Below are positions 14,123 to 21,590 of a DNA stretch of 22,971 nucleotides, in pieces. A program made the translations under genes and the position numbers. Source of the stretch: a virus; IMG/VR virus record IMGVR_UViG_3300049595_002648, positions 1 to 22,971 of that record; one strand, given 5' to 3'. The notes beneath the pieces were generated by a model. It was not told the origin of the DNA. It was given only the letters and a program-made list of their open reading frames with translations, and ran no database searches. Every line of letters starts with the position of its first letter. The stretch's first letter is position 1.

Positions 14123-14151
14123 AAGTTATGCTATTTCCTCTATCTAGTCAA
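14123..14151 (-). promoter_or_regulatory. Promoter-like site upstream of the 135-residue structural gene
   Basis: On the minus strand TTGACT (14151-14146), a 17-nt spacer and TAACTT (14128-14123) lie 45 nt before ATG 14077. The -35 matches 5 of 6 bases of TTGACA, while the -10 matches only T, A and the final T. The architecture is the same as that of the site before the capsid gene. Confidence 0.35.
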
Positions 14152-14171
14152 TTTTTATTTCTCCTCATAGA

Positions 14172-14201
14172 GCCTGCCTCAGATTTTACTCCGAGGCAAG
14201 C
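14172..14201 (-). terminator. Hairpin downstream of the major capsid gene
   Basis: On the minus strand GCTTGCCTC (14201-14193) pairs with GAGGCAGGC (14180-14172). The stem contains one G.U and is continued by GGA/TCU into a 6-nt loop. The complementary strand would have a C-A mismatch instead of the G.U, so the structure favours minus-strand RNA. No good U-run follows, so it may be an attenuator or a 3' stabilising stem rather than a full terminator. Confidence 0.45.
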
Positions 14202-14224
14202 CTTGATGAAGGGAACCTAATTAA

Positions 14225-15484
14225 TTAGGGAACCAAGTATCCGTAGCCGCTGCCGCTGGCGCAAGGAACGAGATCGTTCGCAAGGCTGCAACGCAGGTGG
14301 ATGATGTAATAGCCCCATTCAGGGAAGATCTGCTTGACGGCACAGGCCATCTTCGCGCGCCAGTAACCACTGTTTTTGTCGGGGTTACAATTTTTATCAT
14401 ACTCGTTGACCCAGCGGAAATCTCCGCGATAGTTTTGAGCATCATAAACCAGTTTGCCGACTTTGAGGTTCGGGTTCGGGACGAGCCACTCCATCGCCTT
14501 CGGATGGAAGATAACCGTGGAGGTATACTTCGCATTCTTGTAGGCGGGGTTGACCACGGCTTTCGTGCCCTTGAAGGCACCTTCCGTGATGTAAGGAGCA
14601 ACCTCGACCAACGTGCCACCAGCGCCATCGTTGAAGCGTTTCGGGAACGGACGGCTGTGGAACACATAACCAGCGTAGCTCTTCTTAGGAAGAAGCATCT
14701 GGCCGTTGGTGCCCAACAGGTCGTTCACGCGATCACTCCAGCGGATGTCCTGACGGATGTCCTCGTTGATCTTGACCAACTGTTCGATGGTGGCGCGATC
14801 CGACATCACGTTGAAGACGGGAGCGCCGTCATCGGTGACTGCATCGCCGTCATCTCCAGCGTTGTCCGAGTAGAGGGTGTCGTAGATCTGACGCAGAACG
14901 CCAGTCGTAAGAACACTCGTCGGGGCCGTAAGGTCACTGATCGTGGCCAGATCGTTGGTGATGGAACCAGTGGAACCAAGACCAGTCTGTTTGTCGAAAC
15001 CTGCCTCAACGCTCATAACATTGACGTTGGACAGATAATCGTTGTCGTAACGCTTGATCCACTCAACGTTGACGTTGTCGGCCAAGATCTTGATGTAGTT
15101 GTTTACATCGTCAATCGGGAAGGCCGAGGTGCGAACGTCTTCCAAGCAGATCCAATCCGACTCGACAGCCTGTTGGCGGAGCGAAAAGTTCTTCTGGTCG
15201 AAGGCGTAGCCGACTTTCTTGACGGGAGCCAAGCAGGAGTTGTCCTGACCAGCTTCGCCAGTAACACCGATGGTCTCCCAGCCGCTGCCAGAGGCAATCG
15301 TGCGGCGGGCGATGGTGTTGGTGATCGTTTTGCCCATGTTGTCGGGGAATGCCGACTGGGTGACAAGACGAAGGTAAGGATCTTTATAAAGACCCAAGCG
15401 ATGGGTGCCAAGCGCAATGCGTCCAGTTTCACGTTGAAACTGATCCGAAATCGCTTCGCAAGTTGTAGCAGTTTGTGCTGACAT
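14225..15484 (-). CDS. Major capsid protein
   Basis: A 419-residue protein identified as the major head protein by size, single-domain soluble character and order: portal, small gene, scaffold, this gene. The sequence starts SAQTATTCEAISDQFQRETG. It has a mixed alpha/beta body with FSLRQQAVESDWICLEDV and a long helix with NNYIKILADNVNVEWIKRYD, as in HK97-fold capsid spine regions, then a region near 230-300 with RSDRATIEQLVKINEDIRQD-like helices. I do not see a family-defining short motif, so the call rests mostly on context. It is G/C-rich (37 of 60 at 15241-15300) with the longest intergenic leader of the late region, fitting the most highly expressed gene. Confidence 0.75.
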   Translation of the reverse strand: MSAQTATTCEAISDQFQRETGRIALGTHRLGLYKDPYLRLVTQSAFPDNMGKTITNTIARRTIASGSGWETIGVTGEAGQDNSCLAPVKKVGYAFDQKNFSLRQQAVESDWICLEDVRTSAFPIDDVNNYIKILADNVNVEWIKRYDNDYLSNVNVMSVEAGFDKQTGLGSTGSITNDLATISDLTAPTSVLTTGVLRQIYDTLYSDNAGDDGDAVTDDGAPVFNVMSDRATIEQLVKINEDIRQDIRWSDRVNDLLGTNGQMLLPKKSYAGYVFHSRPFPKRFNDGAGGTLVEVAPYITEGAFKGTKAVVNPAYKNAKYTSTVIFHPKAMEWLVPNPNLKVGKLVYDAQNYRGDFRWVNEYDKNCNPDKNSGYWRAKMACAVKQIFPEWGYYIIHLRCSLANDLVPCASGSGYGYLVP

Positions 15485-15515
15485 ATTGTTAGTATTTCTT
15501 TCTAATTAATTGTTT

Positions 15516-15564
15516 GATATTTTGCTTCGGGATTTTCCCGTAGCAGTTAAGTTCTAGGCCGCGC
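15516..15564 (-). promoter_or_regulatory. Capsid gene leader with two hairpins
   Basis: In the minus-strand leader of the capsid gene TCTAG-CGCGGC-CTAGA is followed by CGGGA-AAA-TCCCG, both perfect 5-bp stems, some 40-90 nt before the ATG at 15484. Neither is followed by a U-run. They could stabilise the capsid mRNA 5' end; this is inference from position. Confidence 0.35.
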
Positions 15565-15651
15565 TAGAGATGTAACGGCGAATCTAATTTAGAAAGCACT
15601 AAGCCAGCTAACAAGGCATCTGTGACCAATTCAGATTTAAGTCTTGAGCGC

Positions 15652-15680
15652 AAACTATTACATTTACGCTAATTTGTCAA
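15652..15680 (-). promoter_or_regulatory. Promoter-like site upstream of the major capsid gene
   Basis: On the minus strand a perfect TTGACA (15680-15675), a 17-nt spacer and TAGTTT (15657-15652) sit in the 206-bp gap between scaffold and capsid genes. The -10 is weak (T, A, final T). The long gap before a gene that needs high expression makes a promoter likely here. Confidence 0.45.
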
Positions 15681-15690
15681 TAGCAGAATT

Positions 15691-17001
15691 TTAGCGGAAG
15701 ATAGATTTACCGAAATTCATCAGACTGTCGGGACTCTCGTCCTCGCCATCAGATTCGGTCTCGGTAGCCTTACCCAGACTTGGGGTGGCTCCGACCAGTC
15801 CTTCCAATTGAGTTTTGAGCTCTTTAATTTCGGCGTCCTTGGTCTCGCTCACCTTCTGCAACTGGGCGCTGTAATGGTTGATGGCACTTTCAAGGAAGGG
15901 GACAACAGCGGCCCGCGCAAGGATGGCGCTTCGGTCTTCGACGCTCAAGCGATCCAGATTGGTCTCTGCGGCGTTTTTCTTGGCGCTGCGGATACTTCCA
16001 TTCCACTCATCCTGTCCATCAATCTCTTGAAGGAAATTGTAGCGGTCTTCCAAATTTGTCCACGTTTTGGCCGTGAAGGCTTTTTGGAGACGAAGATCGT
16101 TTTCGATAAATTCCTGTTCAGACTGGGCCTTGCGGGCGTTTTCGGCCTCGGCAAGGGATTCTGCCTCATTCTGGAAACGTTCATGGTATTGAGCCAGTTC
16201 ATGGTATTTGTCGGCCATCTTGACAATGGACAACTGCTCCATGCGCTTAAAGTCGCTGGTCAGGTCTTCCAAGGAGTCGATTCGTTTGCGGGCATCGGGC
16301 TCAGTGATGGCCTGCCAGAGTTTGGAGAAGTCTGCGTCATTAGCTTCTGCAATAGCCTTCAAATCGCCCTGAAGGCCACTGAGAGGCTTTTTGATGGTTT
16401 CGACGTATTCGGGGCTTCTTTCAAAGTTTGCGGTCTTTAGCTCGCGATTAAGCTCTGCCATGCGAGTTTTGTAAGCCTCAAGCTCTTCTTGGAGGGTCTT
16501 GACCGTTTCCCCTTCATACTTACCGACCTTCTCTTTGGTGGCTTCCAGTTCGGCCTTAAGGCGATCCCGCTCTTCGCGGGCTTTTTTCATCTCTCCCTTG
16601 ATTTCTTTCCAGCTTGAGATACCCTTCTCAGAATCATCCCCTTCGGGTTTATCAGAGACAGGCTTGTCGGAAAAGTGTGGATTCAGCGGGAGATCTTCAT
16701 CAGAAGCTTCACTTTTTGCTTCGGCTTTCTCTGTCGTTGTCTCTGTAGCCGACTTCTTCGTAATTTCCTCTACAGCCTTGGCCGCTTCTTCCTTGGTGGC
16801 CTTGGGCTTGACCTTGGGCTCCGCCTTGACGGGTTTCTCTTCTTTGGGAGCTTCCGCTTTAGGGGCCTCCTCTTTCGGAGCTTCGGGCTCTGGGGTTGTT
16901 TCGACTGCGGGTGCTTCATTTACTTCTTGGTTCTTACCACCAAAGATGGTTCCAGCAAAGTCTGCTTCGCCCGTGAGGGCTGAGTTGAGGATATCGGCCA
17001 T
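15691..17001 (-). CDS. Scaffold-like protein
   Basis: A 436-residue, highly charged, mostly helical protein directly upstream of the capsid gene and downstream of the portal, the usual place of the internal scaffold. Residues about 25-95 are a disordered E/P/K/A-rich region (APKEEAPKAEAPKEEKPVKA). Residues about 130-200 form a clear coiled coil (KAREERDRLKAELEATKEK), followed by further helices to about 400. A short conserved-looking end (DSLMNFGKSIFR) could contact the coat protein, and the N-terminus (MADILNSALTGEADFAGTIF) is typical of such proteins in phages. No protease motif is seen. The function is inferred from order and composition. Confidence 0.7.
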   Translation of the reverse strand: MADILNSALTGEADFAGTIFGGKNQEVNEAPAVETTPEPEAPKEEAPKAEAPKEEKPVKAEPKVKPKATKEEAAKAVEEITKKSATETTTEKAEAKSEASDEDLPLNPHFSDKPVSDKPEGDDSEKGISSWKEIKGEMKKAREERDRLKAELEATKEKVGKYEGETVKTLQEELEAYKTRMAELNRELKTANFERSPEYVETIKKPLSGLQGDLKAIAEANDADFSKLWQAITEPDARKRIDSLEDLTSDFKRMEQLSIVKMADKYHELAQYHERFQNEAESLAEAENARKAQSEQEFIENDLRLQKAFTAKTWTNLEDRYNFLQEIDGQDEWNGSIRSAKKNAAETNLDRLSVEDRSAILARAAVVPFLESAINHYSAQLQKVSETKDAEIKELKTQLEGLVGATPSLGKATETESDGEDESPDSLMNFGKSIFR

Positions 17002-17037
17002 AGGATGTATCGTTAATAGTTACTTGTTTGTATATAT

Positions 17038-17053
17038 GCTTAATATATTAAGC
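17038..17053. repeat. Perfect 16-bp palindrome between two head genes
   Basis: GCTTAATATATTAAGC (17038-17053) is a perfect inverted repeat. It includes the TAA stop of the gene ending at 17048 and lies 37 bp before the scaffold start. It could be a protein-binding operator or an A/T-rich mRNA hairpin; the sequence alone cannot decide. Confidence 0.6.
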
Positions 17054-17347
17054 TGTTTGTGTTTCTTCTGAAGTTATATGGGAGAAGGGTTCTGGCAAGT
17101 CGAATCTTGGTTTAGTCTCTAGCTTGCCTTCGGCCAGAATAGAAATGATATCAATGACTTCTTGAGAGCCCTCGTAAAAACCCGCACTCTTGATAAACAC
17201 GGGCGACAAATCAAACCCTTGGGCCACTGGGCCTGCACTACGCTTCGGCCTAACGCGCCTTGCAATGTATCGCAAGCCCTTCTGCATATGGGGCATCGCC
17301 CATGTTTTGCTCCATTCACGGGCGTCCTGATCTGTCCATTCAGTCAT
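17048..17347 (-). CDS. Hypothetical protein between portal and scaffold
   Basis: A 99-residue protein beginning MTEWTDQDAREWSKTW, with a basic centre (IARRVRPKRS) and an acidic C-terminal third. No membrane segment. I choose ATG 17347-17345 rather than the upstream TTG at 17377, because that extension would run through two short hairpins and use a rare start. No family recognised. Genes at this place often encode head-assembly accessory proteins, which is only positional inference. The palindrome at 17038-17053 overlaps its stop codon. Confidence 0.6.
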   Translation of the reverse strand: MTEWTDQDAREWSKTWAMPHMQKGLRYIARRVRPKRSAGPVAQGFDLSPVFIKSAGFYEGSQEVIDIISILAEGKLETKPRFDLPEPFSHITSEETQTA

Positions 17348-17360
17348 TAGATATATACTA

Positions 17361-17387
17361 CCGCTAGCAGCGGACAAGTGGTTTGTC
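17361..17387 (-). other. Two short tandem hairpins between portal and next gene
   Basis: On the minus strand GACAA-ACCAC-TTGTC (17387-17373) is followed directly by CCGCT-GCT-AGCGG (17373-17361), sharing one base. Both are perfect 5-bp stems in the gap between the portal stop (17398) and the ATG at 17347. No U-run follows, so an mRNA-processing or translation-control role is as likely as termination. Confidence 0.4.
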
Positions 17388-17397
17388 TAGAAGAAAA

Positions 17398-19674
17398 TTA
17401 TGCTTGGGTGGCCATCGGGGGTCGGCCTGCGGGTCTAGCTGTTTTCTCAAGAATAGAACTCCGCGTCTTGAGGTCGTTAAGAGCCATTTGCTGACGGATC
17501 GTCTCCATCTTCTGTTGATGGGTTTCTTGATTCATCATCCGCTTCTCCTGCATCTCAGCTAGTTTAAGTTGGGCCTTTTGGAATTCCATTTCCATCTTGG
17601 GATCAATCTGCTGCTGTCCTCCTTCTTGCGGGGCCATAGCAGCCTCTTGCATTTGGCTCTGTTCGGCCATAGCCCGATTGATTACCTGCTGCTCCAACTC
17701 ATCAACATAGGCAGTGACGTTCTGAAGCTGACGCTTAAGTTCGTTGACCTCCTGCTTGCGGAAGCTGTTATTTGAGAAAAGAACCAAATGCTCAGTGGTA
17801 TGGTCGGCTGCGGGACGGAGGATGGCCATAGCCTGCTCGTCTGCCATCTGCTGTTGACGATGCATTTCAATAATCTCCGCCATGAGGGGAATATGGGCTT
17901 CGATATGGACGGCATGATTTTGGCTGTCATGCACCAACTGCTGAATACCATTACGAAGATTGCCGTTTTCAAGGTTGGCAATATCAAAGTCAATTGTTCT
18001 GCGCGGGCCCTTCTCGGAGACGAAGAGATTAACCTTCTGCCAACCCACTCCAGAGATACCAGCGATGACGGAACGGAGAGTGTTTTCTTTCCCCTTTTCA
18101 TCCATCAAGGAGTAAAGCTCCATGAGTTGCTTGGAGGCCATCTCGGTCATTACGGGGCTTCCGTCTCCCATGGCTCGGAAAGCTGTTACTTTCAAAAACT
18201 GGCGCATACGCTCAACACTAACCCCTCTGCGTAGACAACGTTTACGGAATTCTAAGGCTAGGCGTCCACCCTTGTCGTTTGCCGTTAATAGCGGGCTTAC
18301 TGCCCTGCGATACTGCTCAGTCAGAAGTTTGTTATACGGGGTATAAAAGAGTTCCAGTGCTGCGGCGTTGAGGGTGGATTCTTGGCGGGCTTGCTGGACA
18401 ACCTCCGTAGCCGACCTTGCTTGGCCTTCGGGCGTGGTTTGGCGCGAGCGGTAGCTACCTGTATTATTCTGTAACACCTGACTCATCAGGTTGTAAACAG
18501 GAAGTCCCTGAGTTGCTACTGCGGGAGGTTGAAGTTGGATCGGGGTCAGCCCACTAGGGATGAAGGTATAAGGCCCGACCTCAATGTATTGAAAATCTTG
18601 AATGGCTTCGGCGTCACCCTGCAACTGAATAAGCCCAGAAGTAATGGCGGCTTGGGCGGCTTGGCACAACACGCGGTTGGAAATCTGAATCTGATTGTAG
18701 ATCTTCTGCTTGAGACCGCGAATGGTGTGGAAGGTTCCTTGTCCGACTCCGTAGGTGAAGATGACAAAGCATTGATTTACATCTCCATAGCGGCTGTAGC
18801 GTTCGTAGAGGAAATCCGAAGAATCCCGACTGCCGATTAGCTGGGTGAATTTGCCGTCAAACTCCTTGTTATATCCATAGACTAGTTGGGCTCTGTGGTA
18901 AGCCGATTCACCCGCATATAGGTCGTTTTCTTTGATTTCGCGCTCAAAGTCCTCCCAGTGGGCGGTGTAATTCTTCCACTGATCCCGTTTAGTCGAAGCC
19001 TTCCAGATGGCCTGTTTGACCGCGTTGAGATTCCAGCCAAGGGCTTTAGCTGCCTTGGGATTGCGGATGTAGTTGTAAAGTTCGCTCACGCTCATGGAGC
19101 GTTGGACGATGGCTACTTCGATAGATTCGTCTGAAACTTTAGTGTCGCGAGCCACTTTAAAGTCCTTGAGTCCGCACGGCTCCCAGAAGATGGAGCGTTC
19201 GTCGGGCCACATAGCTACACCAACTCCATCTCCAACAAACTCGCGGGAGATGAGTTGCATGTTGTATGCATGGTCGTTCCACTCCTTGAGCATCCAATCA
19301 AACTCTTCAGAAATGATCTCAGAGTCCTCGTTGGAGTCTCCTTCGTAGGAGTCCATGATGACGTTGGCGATACGCGGCACCCCGTTCTGGAGTTCGATAT
19401 AGGGGGCTAGAGCGGCCTCCATAATGGAGTTGGCTTCTCCAAAGTTAGCATTAACTACATGCGTAAGTCCCTTGGATTTAAGCTCTTCGGCATCATAGGG
19501 TGCTTCGCCGTTGACTAGAGCTTGAGCCCGCGCCCGAAGATACGCCGCATCCTCGTCCTGTTCGATATACTTATTTGCAATGGAGATAAGATTGTCGGAG
19601 GATTTGATCCGCTTTTTAGGAGGAGATCCTGCCTCGTTTAGATTCTCCAGTTCTGCGTTGCCGTTAGAAGCCAT
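17398..19674 (-). CDS. Portal protein
   Basis: A 758-residue protein that forms the dodecameric DNA gate at the head vertex. The call rests on size, on order (upstream of scaffold and capsid) and on features typical of large podovirus-type portals: an N-terminal region with YLRARAQALVNG, a long central domain with KQKIYNQIQISNRVLCQAAQ, a helical stretch with RSATEVVQQARQESTLNAAA, and ELFYTPYNKLLTEQYRR. The last 120 residues are a Gln/Met-rich coiled coil (about 635-745, MEFQKAQLKLAEMQEKRM), as in barrel-forming C-termini. It is complete at both ends. The start ATG 19674-19672 has no Shine-Dalgarno (leader tatttatteccta-like A/T tract ending in ccta). Confidence 0.85.
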   Translation of the reverse strand: MASNGNAELENLNEAGSPPKKRIKSSDNLISIANKYIEQDEDAAYLRARAQALVNGEAPYDAEELKSKGLTHVVNANFGEANSIMEAALAPYIELQNGVPRIANVIMDSYEGDSNEDSEIISEEFDWMLKEWNDHAYNMQLISREFVGDGVGVAMWPDERSIFWEPCGLKDFKVARDTKVSDESIEVAIVQRSMSVSELYNYIRNPKAAKALGWNLNAVKQAIWKASTKRDQWKNYTAHWEDFEREIKENDLYAGESAYHRAQLVYGYNKEFDGKFTQLIGSRDSSDFLYERYSRYGDVNQCFVIFTYGVGQGTFHTIRGLKQKIYNQIQISNRVLCQAAQAAITSGLIQLQGDAEAIQDFQYIEVGPYTFIPSGLTPIQLQPPAVATQGLPVYNLMSQVLQNNTGSYRSRQTTPEGQARSATEVVQQARQESTLNAAALELFYTPYNKLLTEQYRRAVSPLLTANDKGGRLALEFRKRCLRRGVSVERMRQFLKVTAFRAMGDGSPVMTEMASKQLMELYSLMDEKGKENTLRSVIAGISGVGWQKVNLFVSEKGPRRTIDFDIANLENGNLRNGIQQLVHDSQNHAVHIEAHIPLMAEIIEMHRQQQMADEQAMAILRPAADHTTEHLVLFSNNSFRKQEVNELKRQLQNVTAYVDELEQQVINRAMAEQSQMQEAAMAPQEGGQQQIDPKMEMEFQKAQLKLAEMQEKRMMNQETHQQKMETIRQQMALNDLKTRSSILEKTARPAGRPPMATQA

Positions 19675-19716
19675 TAGGAATAAATAGGTTAGTTTGTTTC
19701 GGGATTTAAGTCAAAG

Positions 19717-20223
19717 CTATTGCGTCCATCCCGTAATGATCCCGTTGGATATGGTCACAGAGTTGGTGGTGTAGTTGGTTCCATTATAGGAGACAAAAGT
19801 GCGGTTGGTGGTGATGCCGTTTCCGAGGCCGAGGTTGGTGCGGGTTTGTGCCGCGTTGGTTGTGTTCGCAAAATTAACAGTGGGCGAATTGCTTATTGTT
19901 GCGCCATCGTTAAAACGAAGCGAGCCGCCTGATACTACGATTATGCTTCCGCCTGAAGCGGTTGTTACTGTGCTGCCAGACAGGACGCCGTTTGCGCTTA
20001 AATTTCCGCTTGTTATGTTTGCGAGGATCGACGGCGCTCCGGTTTTAGGCATAATCAAAGTGTCTGCCTTTATTTCTCCAAAACTGACGCTGTTGGTAAA
20101 AGCGACATTGGTCGCGGCGACGATCTGGCCGTTCGTGCTGTTGTATCCAAGGCTCTTGATGGTCTGGCCGTAGGCCCCGACTCCCAGAATCCCGAATAAC
20201 AATGTAAGTGCTAGTTTCTTCAT
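19717..20223 (-). CDS. Fibre-like protein with N-terminal signal peptide
   Basis: A 168-residue protein. The N-terminus MKKLALTLLFGILGVGAYGQ is a typical Sec signal peptide: two Lys, a hydrophobic core and a small-residue site before Gln20. The rest is Asn/Thr/Gly/Ser-rich and beta-repetitive, with SGGSIIVVSGGSLRFNDG and TNAAQTRTNLGLGNG, the last being a block common in phage tail fibres. A secretion signal is odd for a virion protein and would suit a host-surface or secreted protein. The start overlaps the stop of the upstream 71-residue gene (ATGA), and AGAGGT precedes it. It is the last gene before the portal. Confidence 0.65.
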   Translation of the reverse strand: MKKLALTLLFGILGVGAYGQTIKSLGYNSTNGQIVAATNVAFTNSVSFGEIKADTLIMPKTGAPSILANITSGNLSANGVLSGSTVTTASGGSIIVVSGGSLRFNDGATISNSPTVNFANTTNAAQTRTNLGLGNGITTNRTFVSYNGTNYTTNSVTISNGIITGWTQ

Positions 20224-20435
20224 GGTAATACCTCTGTTAGCGGGGTTCCGTCTGTGTCTACTCTGAGTCGGCGTCTGACCCCATTGGAATCCCGAAAGAT
20301 AATCCCCTTGGCCGCATTGGTGATCTCAATGTCATCTGACCCCACCTTGAAGGCAGCATCATCTCCCTCCGCATAGGTTCCTGCGGTGGTTCCCGCCACT
20401 ACGGGCTGGGGGTAATATGCTGAGAGGAAGGCCAT
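20220..20435 (-). CDS. Hypothetical fibre-region protein, 71 residues
   Basis: A short protein with an N-terminal beta stretch (MAFLSAYYPQPVVAGTTAG) and a C-terminal block KGIIFRDSNGVRRRLRVDTD, followed by GTPLTEVLP. This block resembles C-terminal pieces of small phage tail-associated proteins, but I cannot name a family. Its TGA overlaps the ATG of the signal-peptide gene by 4 bp, so the two are translationally coupled. It starts 5 bp after the preceding gene's stop. Probably a small tail or fibre component. Confidence 0.65.
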   Translation of the reverse strand: MAFLSAYYPQPVVAGTTAGTYAEGDDAAFKVGSDDIEITNAAKGIIFRDSNGVRRRLRVDTDGTPLTEVLP

Positions 20436-20440
20436 AAGTT

Positions 20441-20830
20441 TTAGGATTCGGGATTCGGGGTGGATAGATCAGCAACCGCCTCCCCGCTCGCCTCCGCAAA
20501 GGTCGCCTGCGGCTGGCCGAAAGACTCCGCTGGTGCGGGTGTCGGGGATGCGGCCCATGAAAGCATGACGGTTTCTAGCCATTGCTTGCAGGCGGTCATC
20601 TTCGGGCCGAGGGGCTTGCCTGCTTGCATGAGGGCCATCTCCAAGCGTTGCAGGGCGAGCGTCTGGTAGGGCGAGAAGTATTGAGCAACGGCCTGTTCGG
20701 CGGTCAAAAGCGGCGGCACCTCCACCACTGGCTCTGGCGTGAAAATCTCCCATCCCTTGCGGACAAGGTTGTCGATGACGCTCTGGTCGGTTTCGGTGCG
20801 GGTCTGGGATTCGTAGCGGAGATGGGTCAT
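20441..20830 (-). CDS. Hypothetical protein, possible fibre-assembly factor
   Basis: A 129-residue protein: a short N-terminal region (MTHLRYESQTRTETDQSVID, then WEIFTPEP), a Pro/Val linker, a central helical part (LTAEQAVAQYFSPYQTLALQ, then LEMALMQAGK) and a disordered Pro/Ala/Glu-rich tail. I choose ATG 20830-20828, which follows the LamG-like gene's stop by 5 bp. The longer frame to 20881 would overlap that gene. Its place just after fibre genes is where tail-fibre assembly chaperones often lie, but no chaperone signature is visible. Confidence 0.6.
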   Translation of the reverse strand: MTHLRYESQTRTETDQSVIDNLVRKGWEIFTPEPVVEVPPLLTAEQAVAQYFSPYQTLALQRLEMALMQAGKPLGPKMTACKQWLETVMLSWAASPTPAPAESFGQPQATFAEASGEAVADLSTPNPES

Positions 20831-20835
20831 GGCGG

Positions 20836-21588
20836 TTAGTTGCAGGAATGTTTGAAAGCAAAAGCGTTGGCGTGTTCGCACCGCTTGCGAAGAGGCGATG
20901 CCATGTCGATGCCGAAGATGCCGACGAAACCAATATCGACCGAGGCCAGTTGTGTGTTGTTTGATCTGCCGCCGATGCCGACATTAGATAAGCGGCCAAG
21001 GGCCGCGTTGCCTCCAGCCGTTCCTTGGACAATAGTTTGTAAAGTGCCATCGCGGGAAAACGTGTAGCTGTCTTTGTTGTTTGATGTTCCGCCGTTGTAA
21101 GTAATTACACAAAGCGCATAGGCTCCAGCAGCGACATCAACGCCTTGCGACGGATCAATAACGCTTGTTCCGTTGTCGGCCCAGCCAATCCAATTCAATC
21201 CAGCGTCCGACCCGTTTGAAGAACCTGCGTCGATCTGGGCCACACGCACATAGTCTGGCACTTCAATGATTGTCCGAATGTCGTTAGAAGCGGTTCTTTT
21301 AAAATACAAAAACGCAGTAGCTGCCACTGGCGAAGAAATTGTGATCTCATTGCGCGTCAGCACATCGTTGGAGCCGTCGAAGCGCACGACACCGTTGCCT
21401 CCCTGCTCCGCTGTCTGAAATTTTGGGCGATTGGCGGAAGTGGCTTGCGAAACATCGTTGCCGCCTCCACTGCGATCTGCCCAAGGACTTACTTCGGTGT
21501 CATCGCTCTGGTGGATGTAGCGGCTGTCCAGAACAAGTCTGGCTTTTTCCACTGCGCCGAATTTGAAGTGTCTGTGCCGCGCTCTCAT
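20836..21588 (-). CDS. LamG/concanavalin-like jelly-roll tail protein
   Basis: A 250-residue protein with the pattern of a laminin-G/concanavalin-type beta-sandwich: LVLDSRYIHQSDDTEVSPWAD, then NRPKFQTAEQGGNGVVRFDG, ATAFLYFKRT, YALCVITYNG and LSNVGIGGRSNN, and a closing DIGFVGIFG. Such domains bind sugars on host surfaces in phage fibres. The start ATG 21588-21586 lies 2 bp after the tail-fibre stop; the in-frame extension to 21840 gives Arg/His-rich sequence unlike protein and overlaps the fibre gene, so it is rejected. Context among fibre genes supports an adhesin role. Confidence 0.75.
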   Translation of the reverse strand: MRARHRHFKFGAVEKARLVLDSRYIHQSDDTEVSPWADRSGGGNDVSQATSANRPKFQTAEQGGNGVVRFDGSNDVLTRNEITISSPVAATAFLYFKRTASNDIRTIIEVPDYVRVAQIDAGSSNGSDAGLNWIGWADNGTSVIDPSQGVDVAAGAYALCVITYNGGTSNNKDSYTFSRDGTLQTIVQGTAGGNAALGRLSNVGIGGRSNNTQLASVDIGFVGIFGIDMASPLRKRCEHANAFAFKHSCN

Positions 21589-21590
21589 GG

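Noticed and set aside
14297-15481. 394-residue plus-strand frame opposite the capsid gene
   Set aside because: It lies wholly antisense to the capsid gene, has Arg/Val/Asp-skewed content typical of antisense frames in G/C-rich genes, and has no context.
16499-17071. Ser-rich 190-residue plus-strand frame opposite the scaffold gene
   Set aside because: Its Ser/Phe/Ala richness is the mirror of the Glu/Lys/Ala codons of the scaffold coiled coil, a usual antisense artefact.
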